From NCBI GenBank assembly GCA_023055425.1, contig JALGPY010000003.1:68742991-68806990 (forward strand): a DNA stretch of 64,000 nucleotides. Reading direction: 5' to 3'. The position numbers and the translations under genes were made by a program. Numbering within the stretch: the stretch's first letter is position 1; each line of letters opens with the position of its first letter. The notes under the pieces were generated by a model that saw nothing but the letters and a program-made list of their open reading frames with translations, was not told the DNA's origin and ran no database searches. Positions 27,864-38,639 of the stretch are shown here, piece after piece. The DNA is from Linanthus parryae. Lineage: Eukaryota > Streptophyta > Magnoliopsida > Ericales > Polemoniaceae.

Positions 27864-29527
27864 TTGGAATTCTACAAAAAGGAAAATACGCAAGTTTTAG
27901 TATTTGTGAATTTTTGACTATATTTAATAATGGCTAGTTTATTAAATATAGCTCCCACTATTTTTCTACGGATTAATAACCCTCAAGATATTAATGCGGA
28001 AAATATCCTTATATTTTCTAGTGGGCCAAGATCCATCCTTTCATCTCCTTATGAGCTTGCTTTGGCAAGTCACCCATAATTTGACTATTTTTAGGTAGGA
28101 ACAATTTCCAATTGCATCCCATATGCAACTCTTGGTTCAATCGGGCAAATAACTCCTTATTTATCCATCCATATGGATAATCCCAATTGATTGCCTCTAG
28201 GTTTCTTAATCAAATTAATAGCCTAGTTGTGTTCAACCTCTTATCTAAACAATTGCACATTGTTACGTGCCATCGCATTCCATTATTATGAACCAAGTCG
28301 CCATGCTTTGGCACGCACGAACTTGATAAATAATGATGATAATGAGTGTTTAAATAACGAGAAGGCAAGAACACAATATTTAAATTTTGAGGGATTTTAT
28401 ATTCAATTTTAATTATTTTGTTGATCAATATCAACTAATCTATCTATTTGAGTTTGGGCACAACTCCAAATAATAGATCCAGGTTGTCTAATTATCTTAT
28501 TATCCTAATTGCATGCATCATCCATACACCAACCACACAAATAATAAGACAATAAATAAACAACCACAAAACAGAAATTAAATGTGATGTGGATATGGCC
28601 TTTTCTAGACTAAGATAATTCCAAGCCAATGGAATTATCTATGAACCCTAAGCAAACACATCTCCATGCGTCTTGGTCTTTTGGTCCATCCTTCATAGTC
28701 ATGTGGGATACTCCATGCTCCATGCTCCATCTTTTGTGGCTTCTTTGGCTTTGGGCTTCTTTTCTCCAATCTTGGCTAACAATCTACTTTATCTAGCACT
28801 AGCTAATATCTATACTAAATAAAATAAATCTCACAAGTTGAGAAAAAAAATGGCACGCAGGCCATAAAATCCTAATTAATTATTACAATTAATTGATCAG
28901 CTCGCAGGCCGTAAAACCAAACCACAAAATTAAACATCCACATCAAACCACATCCTAAGGCCATATCCAATCACCATGCGATTTGCACATAAACAGTTAA
29001 AATCCAATTTTAACGCGCTTGGTCAATTTTAATTGATTTTAGGATTTCTAGGGTTAAAACGGTCCATGGGCCCAACAATCCAATTGCCCGGGCCCATCAA
29101 TGTGAACCACAAGGCCCTAGGGCCGGCCCGGCCCAGAACCCGCAAGCTAGGCCCGCGGGTTAGGGCCGCCCGGCCCCTTAGGGCGGCCAAGCTTGGGCGG
29201 CAAGCAAGGGGGCGGTACCCTAGGGGGCCGAACCTCCTCTTGGGAGTTGTTTCCAAAACAACTCCCTTGCTTGGAGCCCAAGTTTGGTTGTTTCCTTGTT
29301 TTGGGAGAACTCCTTCTTACCCAAGGATGCCCAACCCTAGATCTAAGATCCTAAAATTTCTCAAACTCACCAATTCATGCATCCAATGCAAAAATTGGAT
29401 CTTGTTATGGGTAATTATTTGACAAATTGCATCCCATGCTTGATTTGTCTTGTTTTACGCGATAAACAACAAATTAAGGTGTAAAACAACAAGAATGTAA
29501 CACATAAACTACGTTTATGCTCTATGA
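27864..29527 (-). other. Long untranslated leader of copia element with GC-rich block
   Basis: About 1.66 kb between the primer site and gag, otherwise AT-rich. A strongly GC-rich stretch at about 29098-29240 is built from GGGCC/GGCCC, CCCGCGGG and GCGGCC motifs and could fold tightly. Leaders of this clade carry packaging and dimerisation signals (family knowledge); assigning that role here is inference. Confidence 0.55.
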
Positions 29528-29545
29528 CCTGTGGCTCTGATACCA
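29528..29545 (-). promoter_or_regulatory. Primer binding site of copia element
   Basis: On the minus strand TGGTATCAGAGCCACAGG begins one base after the LTR end; it is complementary to initiator-Met tRNA. Confidence 0.9.
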
Positions 29546-29546
29546 C

Positions 29547-30977
29547 TGTAGGGTTTTGATTCATGGATCGCGCAACGGAAGCATAATCAAACAATTAGCC
29601 ATGCAAAACCCTCCAAGGATCACAAGTCTAGATGCATAACGATAGTAAAGGTAAGAAATCATAAACACACCTTTGGGTTCTCCTTGATGACTTCAAACGC
29701 GAATAGTGTCACGTTCTCTATAGTTGATCCACGCCTAGAGTTGCTCCTAGATCTCCCAAACTCCTTGGTGCTAGCCCGGAATAAGAGGAGGGTGAAGGAA
29801 TCACGCAAAACGAGACAAAAAGAGGGGCTCGGCCCTCTTTTGGCCGACGGGGTGAGGGGCGGCGGCAAGGGACGGGTTCGGCCCTTGTTGCTTGCTCTCT
29901 CTCTCCTTTGTTCTCTCCCACTCTTGTTATGATCACTAATGAGCATAAGTTATGAGGAAGGAAGGAAGGAGGGTCCTTTATATAGTCCAACAACTCCTTG
30001 TTAACTACCTAAAGGACTTATTCTAGTCCTACTAGAATTCAATTTAGTCCCTTCCTTGCAAATTAGTCCCTACTAAGTTTGCAAGGGTTTGCAAAGTGAT
30101 CCTTCTAATTAATTAATCCAATTAATTAATTCCCAAATCTAGTACAACTCTATATAGCGTGTGACCCCATAGGTTCTATCTAGTTGGTAGCAACTATTTG
30201 CTAATATGGAGCGGTTTCTAGCAAAACATCCATTCTAGCCAACTAATAGAATAGTCATCTAGACAACCTTGTACAAGTAATTGTCTCATCCTTTTGCCTC
30301 CATATCCGGATTGGACACGAGACATACAAGTCACACTCGTATATCCAATCCCTAGTTTCTCGATCCATGGAATAGCCTTATTCGTGCAAATAACATCAAT
30401 ATCCCATATATTGATTTATTTGAGTCTGGCCAGACATTCTATAAGCACAATCCTTCGAGTGGCCTATGATATTTGCTCCCGTTATGTGGGAGGGGCAAAT
30501 CCTCTCTACGTCCACTACGATCTCTAAGCTTGCTTCTCATTGTATCCAGTACACGCCTTTATAACTACCCAGTTACGGTGTAGCGTTTAACGCTACCAAG
30601 ATCACAATGATCCACAACTAGAATATCTAGTGACTTCAAGTCTAAGGATGACAATACCATTGCACCGCGAGAAGCACTTGTGACTCAACATAACATGTAT
30701 GTAGCGTTCTCGGTGATGGGTCAATCCAGTGCAACGTTCCGTAATGCACACCTATGTGTTGGATCGTGATATCTCCATATCAATCCAACCCCATGCTAGT
30801 CTATAGATGATTGTCCCATTTAATCATTATACTTGACTAGGGATATTTAAGATAAACAACACAATTGTAAATCTAAGGACTTCATTATATTAAATATCCA
30901 ATAAATAATAAATGAATTTTCTAGCCATATACAAATTCATACTAAACTAGATTGCCTCTAGGGCATCTATTCCAACA
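29547..30977 (-). repeat. 5' LTR of copia element
   Basis: 1431 bp, the same length as the other LTR and nearly identical to it. The few differences include 29762 (C for T), 29778, 30009, and a cluster near 30449-30468 and 30705-30795. Confidence 0.92.
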
Positions 30978-30982
30978 AATTT

Positions 30983-31054
30983 ATCTAACATCGCCCCCTC
31001 CTCTCACTCTTCCACAGAAGTTATCCGCCCCCTTTTCTTTACAAGAACTGTGTG

Positions 31055-31098
<44 letters not shown>

Positions 31099-31589
31099 CG
31101 ACGTTGGCGGTGGTTGAGCAGCTTTGGACGACCTCTCTCTCCCTTCAGAAGGAACCGACAGCGTTCCATCTCCTTCTCTCTTCTTCTTCTGCAATCTATG
31201 GTCGGCGATGGCGGTGGTTGAGCCACATTTGTGATAAAGGAGGAGGTAGGGGGAGAGAGAGAGGCCGACGGTAGAAGTCGTCGTCGCCTCCATCTCCATC
31301 TCTCTATCTCTCTTCTTCTTCTGCATATCGAAGCCGGTGGCGACGGAATCAGCGCATGCAGGCGGTAGAGGCTTTAACGGTGGTGAGGGTTCGACAATTC
31401 TCCGGTCGATTTGTCATTCCAGAAGGTAGAAATTGTATTTGAGATCTTGTGTTGGATCTTCTTCTCTGTTCCTCTTCCTCTATTCTTCTTCTTCATCATC
31501 ATATAGGTTGTTATTAGATTTTATTTGAGACATGATTTTGGTTTGATTTGGAAGTGTTCTTGATAGTGTAAAATTCTGTTCTTGATAGG
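30983..31589 (+). other. Segment of inverted-end element with gene-like GC-rich sequence
   Basis: Unlike its AT-rich surroundings, this segment has CT-rich tracts, GGCGGTGG motifs and an AG microsatellite, resembling the 5' leader or first exon of a plant gene. Short frames occur in several phases but none is convincing. It may be host sequence captured by the inverted-end element, or part of a former mariner-like body. Undecided. Confidence 0.4.
31057..31096 (+). repeat. (AG)n microsatellite
   Basis: About 19-20 AG units near the start of the gene-like segment. Confidence 0.85.
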
Positions 31590-32215
31590 TGTGCACAAGA
31601 GATTCCGGCAGGGAGACCTCCGTGTACACCGTGCGTAGTGGATCAGGGATCGCACAGGAAGAATAGGGGTGTGTGTAGGGAGAGAGTAAGTCAGTAGCAA
31701 TGTCTGAGAGAGAGACAGAGGTTTGGCAGAGCTTCCGCTTATGGCAGTGTGTCCTTCTTTGTATGGAAAGGTTAACGATATATATATACTGGAGAACGTG
31801 ACCGTTGTAGTGTGGTTAATGCGCCCATTAATGGCGGCTTAATTAGCTTAACCATAACGGCACGTTCGTCCGAGTATATAGGAACCGTTAGAGCACGTGA
31901 TGCGCGAGTACCGGAACCGTTACGAGGTTGACCGGGTTTGACCGGATTGACCGGGTCTAGGGAGCTCGTGCCATAGATCTCTCAAAACAGTTACTAAAGG
32001 TCGCGCGCGGGCTTGGCTCGCACGCGACAGGGCTTACTCTAGCCTCCAAACCACTAAGTCCCTACAAGTCCCGTGCAGTGGTATGCGAGGGCTCTGTCTC
32101 GCAGCCCCCACATGGATCAGCTCGGCTGGTGATCCTGTGTGTGTGGAGCACAATATGGTGTGCTGGATGGTTGCCACGTGGCTAAGATCTGTCATGTCAG
32201 AAAGCAGTATCTACA
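31590..32215 (-). repeat. 3' LTR of E2 (626 bp)
   Basis: In element orientation it starts TGTAGATACTGC at 32215 and ends CTTGTGCACA at 31590. It differs from the 5' LTR at about five bases and by one TA unit in the TATATA tract. Confidence 0.95.
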
Positions 32216-32232
32216 TTAGCCCCCTTTCTGCG
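32216..32232 (-). promoter_or_regulatory. Polypurine tract of E2
   Basis: Minus strand GCGCAGAAAGGGGGCTAA abuts the LTR start. The same core tract is present in E1. Confidence 0.88.
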
Positions 32233-32896
32233 CGTGAAGGCTCATAGCTGTATAGGCTTCTATGCGCGGAAACCAACATGCGCGTCGTCGCCACGCACCA
32301 ATTCAAATACGGGTAAGTTCAGCCCCCGTGCGTGTCATTATGACCTAAAACCCCTAGAGTCGTGCCGTCTGACCTTTAGGGTTTTAGGCGTGACGTCAGC
32401 CCGTCCTGTGATTGCGCGATACGACGGTGACGGTTGCGATTCGACTACTGAAGGGACGCAACCCTTCATTCTTTTGGATAAATACCTTGTATCCCATTAT
32501 TGCAAAGCATCACTTCTTTCTCTTAAAGTGAATGGTACCCGGAGATCTTCGAGAGCAGATCCAGATAATCAATCACCAGTTCAGAACTGCAAATCGTATT
32601 CTCCAATTGTGTATATCCAAGCAAGCTTCAAGGAAACAAGGTTGGCCTCGTTTACTTTTGATTTAAAATACCAGTGTTTGCCTTGAACTGCGTTGAATCT
32701 GTAAATCCATGAAATTTGTGAAGAGGCTTTGATCTTTGAACCCGCTTCGTTTTAATCTTTCAACAATATCAACTCCCCAATTTCTGAAATCGGTACCGGA
32801 ACTGTTTGCTTTGGTTTGCATAGATCTCAAATTCCAAAATTCAAACTGAAGTGTGGTGTGGTATTTCTCCCCCCTTTTTCTTGCCCTTTCGCAGGA
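32233..32896 (+). promoter_or_regulatory. Presumed promoter/leader of antisense PMD gene (E2)
   Basis: The TATA-like GGATAAATAC near 32468-32477 is followed by GCAAAGCATCACTTCT; both are conserved in E1 on its antisense strand. The spacing leaves a leader of about 400 nt before ATG 32897. Spurious ORFs here are not conserved. The promoter role is inference from conservation. Confidence 0.45.
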
Positions 32897-35800
32897 ATGG
32901 CCAAGACAAGAGTAACCAGACCCGTCAAAGAAGATGAAGAGATGCCCGAGCTTCCGCAGGCTCTGTGGCGAAAAGCCCCCTTTCTGGGTGGGAAAGACTT
33001 TTATCATGCGAGGGTGAAGGCGAAGAGGATGCCTGATCCTGTTCCAGTTGAGCGATTGCTGACACTGACTCGCCCAGTTAACTCAGCCTTGCTCGAGTTG
33101 GCTGGTTCCGAGGATGTGGTTCGATTGGGGATCGAGAATGGGCACTTCCCATACACTGCGATTTCTACTCAGGCGTTTGTCCAGAAATTGGACTATATGG
33201 ATGAGTGGATCGACCACGTGTTGGATCATCACGCCGAGACTCTCGATGAAGCCGGCATTTTCTTTTCTATCCGTGCTATGAAGGGTGCTGCTGTGAAGTT
33301 GGATCAGTCCATGCTTCTAGACCTTCTGTCCCGTTACTCGCCCGCAACTCACACGTTTCATTTTGCTGAGTTCGAGGCTGCCCCCACGCTCGAGGACGTT
33401 CAAATGCTGTATGAGCTTTCCCCCATGGGCGAGGTGGACCCCTTGAGTCACTTGAGGACATCTGCTGAAATGGCCTTGTAAGCGCAGATGGAGGAGTGCC
33501 TAGCAGAGGTAAAGAAAATCTCCACTCGGTGGACCACTACAAAGCCTCTTCCGAACTGGCAGCTGGTGGATACGTCTGCGAAGAATACCTGGAACAAGTG
33601 GTTGCAGTACTTCTTCCGAGACTATGCGAACAGCAGCATTACTAAGAAGCTTTTGAGCGAGAACCCGGAGGCCGAGAATTATGTAGAGGGCAAGGGTTAT
33701 CATTTGACCCTTTGTGCCTTTCTCTGTGCTTGGCTGTCAAGGTATCTGATTGATGGTCACCCCCATGACGGGGTCTTCTACCATGTGCTGCCACTTGCCG
33801 TAAGGCTCGCTCTTGGCCAGAGAGTCGCACTCGGACCCTTGGTCTTGGGCACGCTATATTATAGGCTAGATCAGCTGGTTCTGGCGATGAGGGAATCGCG
33901 TGGCCGCCTCGACGTTCTGACCTTTGTCCATATCAGCTTTTTGACAATGTGGGTTTTCGAGCGCTGGCCGTCTTATGCTCCAACTCCCCTCCCACTTGAT
34001 AAGTGGTGTCCCCCAGGCGAGACGGAAGCGCGCAACAGCGGAAGGGCTGCGAGATGGTTTGGAGCAAGCAACACCAAGTGTACTTGGAGTTTGATATGCG
34101 ACAAACGAAAGGAGTTTACTGCCAGGCCCTATGCCACACGTGTTGAGAATGTGCGGTGGTTTCCAAAGCTATAACCTTCCAAAGGTATGGTCTTGTCAGA
34201 AGACCTTCTCTTTGAAAAGGGGCCGCATTTCCACGAACGCTATCGTGAATTCTTTTGTTGGTGTCTGCGAGGTTCCCTTCCTGCCCTTGCAGAGCATATT
34301 CGTGAGCTTGCGCCACGGTATGAAAGGCTTACAGTGGATGTTGACCCCACTCGGGTCTCTCCTCAGTTTGGTTTTGATGCGGTGGCCCCATCGATCTGGC
34401 CCCAGTCTATTATCAGAGGGTGCTACAAGCGTTTGCTGACAAAAGAGTGCAAGACGGTCCTCATGAGCAATCTTCCCTTTGAGCAGCCTGCGGGAACTCG
34501 CAAGGGTGGTTGTTCCCAGAACTGGCTCGCATACTGGGTTGCCCAGCAAACGAGGATTGAGACGGAGGCGGCGGCGCAGCCAGGAAAGGCCCCCTTGATC
34601 AAGAGAAACTCTTTTCCGTTTCGCCCCAATTGTAGTTTGAGCGAGTCTGAGTATGGTTGCTACTCGCTGTGGGACCGCGAGAACCATTTGTGCCCCGATT
34701 TCATTCTGAAGGAGCAAGTCGACGCAATCAAGAAGGGCGACACGCATGTCGTCAGATATAGTAAGGCGTTTGCTGAGGTAAGCAATTCCTTCGTGTGCTT
34801 TAAGCCTTTTGATTTCCTTGCGCTGATGCTTTTCGTTCTGTACTGTTTCAGTGTCATGTGCGGAGGTTCGCAGCTGGCGATCGCTCCAAATCGCTGGTGG
34901 ACACCATTGTTGCCACCAGAAGGAAGGGGGAGTCGTACCGGCTAGCATGGAGGATGGATGCCGAGGTCGAAACAAAGGTTCGCGCAGTCATGAATACTTT
35001 TGCTGACTCGCTGATAGATAACCCTCCGGCTCCGTCTCCTCCTAGAGATGACCCGTCCCCTCCAGCGACTGCGGCGCCGAGAGTGAAGAGACCTAGGCAA
35101 AAGGGAATTACGATTTCTTCCCCTAGGAGTGCTCCAGCTTCTCCCCCAGTGAGGTCCCTTTCCATCAAGGACAAAGGCAAGGGTCGTATGCCCAGCAAAG
35201 TGCGAAAAGATCTCGCAGTTGAGACTTTCGTTCCATTCAACCAAGAGGAGGAAGAGAGACAGGAACCCCAGGCAAGTGATGAAGAAGAAGAAGCGACAGT
35301 TGTGATGTGTGAGGAAGAATCAGGAGGTACTTCCGTCGCATCTCCTTGCCTTTTATCCTGACTTCTTTGCAGTTCTTTTCTTTGAACCAATTATGTATTC
35401 GCAGATGATGATGATGAAGCCGTTGGTGGCCTTGTGGCCAAGAGGCAAAAGAGAGATGCCCATTTTGGCATTTCAGATGATCCTATAAGCGAGGATGTTC
35501 TTGCTGAATCCCGGAAGACAGCCGCGGAGGCTGCTGAAAGAAGAAGGCAGCGAGAGGAAGAGGAGCTCGAGCGTGTGAAACAGCGGAGCCTCGAAGAGCA
35601 GCATGTTGACGACTTAGTACGTCCAGTTAGCGAGGAAGACGAGCTTCCCGAGGAAGTGGCTCCTCATGTGGAGGAGGAAGATGAGGTTCCCGGAGAGGAT
35701 GCAGCAGAGCTGGAGAAAGTCCAAGCGGACTTCGAAGAGATCGCCGGTGGCAATAAAGGTGAGATCTTCAATCTCGCAGTTACTTATAGAGATGTAATTG

Positions 35801-37184
35801 TGGGTGCGTTAAAGCACGGTGTGTCAAAGCCTGACATTCGCCGTTGGTTGGTAAGCAAATGCGGAGAACCCTCAGGTAATTATTTTGAGTGATATGCGCA
35901 TACTAGGCTGTAGCCACTTGAGGCAAAATCATGACTGGTTTACTCGCATCCCAGGTCACGCTTCTCTTAAAGATTTGCTTAGTGAGGATACACTGATAGG
36001 GCACGGTTCCACGTCCCTAGTGTACGATGAGGATACCTCAATCCCACCTTCGCGTGGAGGTGCTTATTCTTAGCTTTAGTAAAGATAGCGAAATAACTTA
36101 TAACACAAGTTACCTCACATTATCGCATTTGGTATCGCAGGTCATGCTGAGGAACCTGAGCTGGAGCAGAGAAGTCAGCCTTCTGCATCCCATGTTCCAA
36201 TTTCGAGCTCCCATACCGAGAAGCTCGTCGCAGCCGCTGGACACGCAAGTGAGCATCTCGAGGATGTCATCGAACTCTCCGATGATGTCGAAGCTGATGC
36301 TGCGCCGATGGACGAAGGTGTCCGTACCGGTGGTGAGGAAGAAAGGACAAGTGATGCTAATGTTTTCGCATCTGGGGGTGTCCTCCGCCCAGCGACTTCG
36401 GCTGTCCCTTCGCCTCCGGCGATGACTGAGCCAGAAGCACCTATTCCTGCGTGGAGCATTTGGGGCTCGCAGGTTGGGAATGTAGTCGCAGCTGGTGCGG
36501 CCTACACTCTTCCTCCTGACTATGAGAGGTTGGAGCTCGCAGCTGATAGGAGAGCCATGGAGCGAGGGCAGTCTTCGAACAACCCAGTGGCCCGCATCCC
36601 TTCTCTTCATGAAATTCTGGAAGGCACTGGTAAGTAAAGATTTTACCGTTCGCACGTCGCATTATTTGCTTGCGAGTTCTGACATTATAACCATTTTTGA
36701 TGTCTCAGGTTTAAAGCAAACCGATGTAGACTGGGTGGTTCGAATGCGTCTCAGATACCCCCGATCGTTTGTGAGATCTCTGGAGATCGGACCTTTTGAC
36801 AGGAGGCTATTCCTTACTGAAGCCATCTGGATACTGGAGCAGCTGTCTGCGGCTACACCTGCGACCATTTCGGCCCAGAGTGCTGAATTGCTGTGTGGCA
36901 TGTGCCAAAATCTCCTGTTCAAAGTCCAAGGCAGACTTGGTTTCAAATTCCTCAAGGACAGAGTTACACTGATTCGCGCAGCTGTAACTTTGAATCTCGG
37001 TCACCAGAATCTCGCAGCTGAGATGCAGAAGGTGGAGCAGCAAAAGCAAAAGGTTGATGAAGCTTTGAAGCTGTATCACGAAATGAATGCCAAGTGCGAG
37101 CAACTGAAGCAAGAAGTGAAACAAGTGGAGAAGCTGAGCGAGCAATTCGAGCCCCAAGACTCCTTAATCAAGAATTTGTTTTGA
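32897..37184 (+). pseudogene. Antisense six-exon plant mobile domain (PMD) gene (E2)
   Basis: ATG 32897 (MAKTRVTRPVKEDEE), TGA 37182-37184. Exons 32897-34777, 34852-35326, 35405-35875, 35955-36059, 36141-36629 and 36709-37184 sum to 3897 nt, exactly 1299 codons. All five introns are 74-81 bp with GT-AG borders, and most also occur in E1. The PMD motif (SPATHTFHFAEFEAAPTLEDV) lies near residues 150-175. Exon 2 has a Pro/Ser-rich basic stretch (possible nuclear signal), exon 3 an Arg/Glu coiled-coil-like run, exon 6 a Gln/Lys/Glu coiled coil. Two in-frame stops (33479-33481, 34172-34174) break exon 1; at the same two positions E1 has a sense codon (tyrosine). PMD proteins are host nuclear factors or transposon passengers (family knowledge); function here is unknown. 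Confidence 0.85.
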
Positions 37185-37603
37185 CTTTTCGAATTTTGAA
37201 AAGAAAACAGGAAAATGGCTGAGACATTAATGTAATGTTTTGAAACATTAATGTAATGTTGCTAGGGTTTCTCCCCCCTTTTTTTTAACAACAAACAATG
37301 AGTTTGCCCGTTTTGCCCTTTTCGGGATTTGATTGGACATTTCTGTGCATATCCAATTATGACATCAGCAATTGATTTTCTGCTTGATTTTCGCGCTAAT
37401 TTCTCGGCAGATAAGCACGCTTCCGTTGGGAAGTCCATCCGAATCATGACTATCCGTCATTTATTAGGATACGCAACTGAATCGTCGTAGCCTTTAGTAG
37501 GGTAATTGATTGTTACCGCTTTTGAAGGCGTAAGTGATTGAACTTACCCTCTTTTTGAATTTTGCTGACTCATCTTAGGCAACCGAAGAGTCTCCACAGG
37601 GCC
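37185..37603 (+). other. Downstream region of PMD gene / upstream of second antisense unit (E2)
   Basis: No ORF. It contains a direct repeat (TAATGTAATGTTTTGAAACA and a second TTAATGTAATGTTG) near 37227-37261 and T-rich stretches that could serve as a 3' end for the PMD transcript. Confidence 0.4.
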
Positions 37604-37611
37604 TATATAAA
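37604..37611 (+). promoter_or_regulatory. Conserved TATA box of second antisense unit (E2)
   Basis: CCTATATAAACCCTGTC matches a strong plant TATA box and is conserved at 5599-5606 of E1. It sits about 30 bp before the transcript region conserved between copies. Confidence 0.6.
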
Positions 37612-37619
37612 CCCTGTCT

Positions 37620-37994
37620 TTGCCATTTGGGTTCTTCATCCCAAACATGTGCTTTGCCGTGAGTCCTTACGACTGCTGGCTTCAACGCTTGTTTTTCGTT
37701 GATTCATGGCAACTTCAAGTTTTGAATCCTGAGTTTGCGCTTTGTGCTATAGAAATAGTTTCCAAGATCCACTTTATGAGGCTTATTGCTGTTTATAACC
37801 ATCATAAAGAGGATGCAGATAATACCTCATGTGTGTTCGAAGAAATTTCTTCGTGTATTATGTGTGCAGGTCATGTTTCCGGCCGCCTCGTGGCGAGGTG
37901 CAGCGCCGAAGTGACCGTGCTACCGTCTCGTAATGAATGGCGGAATTCTCCTCCAGCATCCCTGGAGGAGGGTTTCTTGCCTCTTCGTTCTTGA
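37620..37994 (+). CDS. Conserved antisense ORF of unknown function (E2)
   Basis: 124 codons. From FFVDSWQLQV onward it aligns with E1 frame 5217-5672 (shared CAIEI, SKI, LPSRNEW versus LPTCNEW, and a terminal LPLRS versus LPPRS). The first ~25 residues do not match, because E2 and E1 are out of phase there, so either the start lies further in or one copy is shifted. No signal peptide or known domain is visible. It could instead be a conserved non-coding RNA gene. Confidence 0.4.
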   Translation: MPFGFFIPNMCFAVSPYDCWLQRLFFVDSWQLQVLNPEFALCAIEIVSKIHFMRLIAVYNHHKEDADNTSCVFEEISSCIMCAGHVSGRLVARCSAEVTVLPSRNEWRNSPPASLEEGFLPLRS

Positions 37995-38639
37995 ACTCAG
38001 GGTTGCGAACTGTTGTGTTCATCCCCGTCTACAAGGAGCCCTTGCCCTTTGGAGCTTCTGCTTGCAGTTTGATCGCTGGAACCGGTGGTTCCTTGGGCAA
38101 ATGTTATGGGGAGCATATCTGACAACGGTCTTGTCGGATAGCGGGATGTCGAGCGTACGGCTTCATGTGGCTCTTTTTAGAGCAAGATCCCCCTTGCTAC
38201 AGATGTTCACCCGCAGATCCGGGCATTGTGTAGCCGGCGTTTGAAGCCAGGGCGGTTCATTCTTTGCAGTCCGGGTTTCCGTACCGTGTCTCTGCTGGCT
38301 TATCAGCCATTTTTCGAATGTATTGTAAGCCATGTTGGCTGCGTAGTTAGATTCGAGCTTTTCGCTTGTAAGCTGTTATCTAGATAGATAAATTGTAAGT
38401 CATTTGACTCGTAATGATATATAGCTTTTGTATTATCTGCTCTCTTTGCAACAAAATACAATTTCGCATGCGCTTCAGCTTGCTTTGCCTCGCATAATGC
38501 CATGTAATGATTTCACATATGCGATGTCAATTCGCGGATGTTTCGCTAGATCATTCGAGATCGTAATTTCGCAGCTGTGCCATCTTGACGGATGGGCTTG
38601 TAGTTGGTCGTTGTAAATCATATGAGATCATGTTCACAA
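37995..38639. other. Spacer between antisense unit and hairpin array (E2)
   Basis: Matches the corresponding E1 spacer in layout. It has a degenerate hairpin dyad near 38372-38396. No ORF is supported. Confidence 0.45.

Larger units (their letters stand above)
22468..30977 (-). mobile_element. Nearly intact Ty1/copia element (Angela/Tork-like)
   Basis: 8510 bp with two 1431-bp LTRs (22468-23898 and 29547-30977) that differ at only about nine positions by eye. Target duplications AATTT are at 22463-22467 and 30978-30982. On the minus strand: 5' LTR, initiator-Met primer site, long leader, single gag-pol frame, polypurine tract, 3' LTR. The LTR start TGTTGGAATAGATGCCCTAG resembles plant Angela/BARE-type LTRs, so the Tork/Angela branch is likely. 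Two nonsense codons are the only visible lesions in the coding frame. Confidence 0.93.

Noticed and set aside
30983..31326. Ser/Arg/Glu-rich ORFs around the AG microsatellite
   Set aside because: They are translations of AG/CT repeats in several frames, with no consistent gene model.
32234..32686. 150-codon ORF upstream of the PMD gene
   Set aside because: It is not conserved in the matching E1 region and has no recognisable domain; it is more likely leader or promoter sequence.
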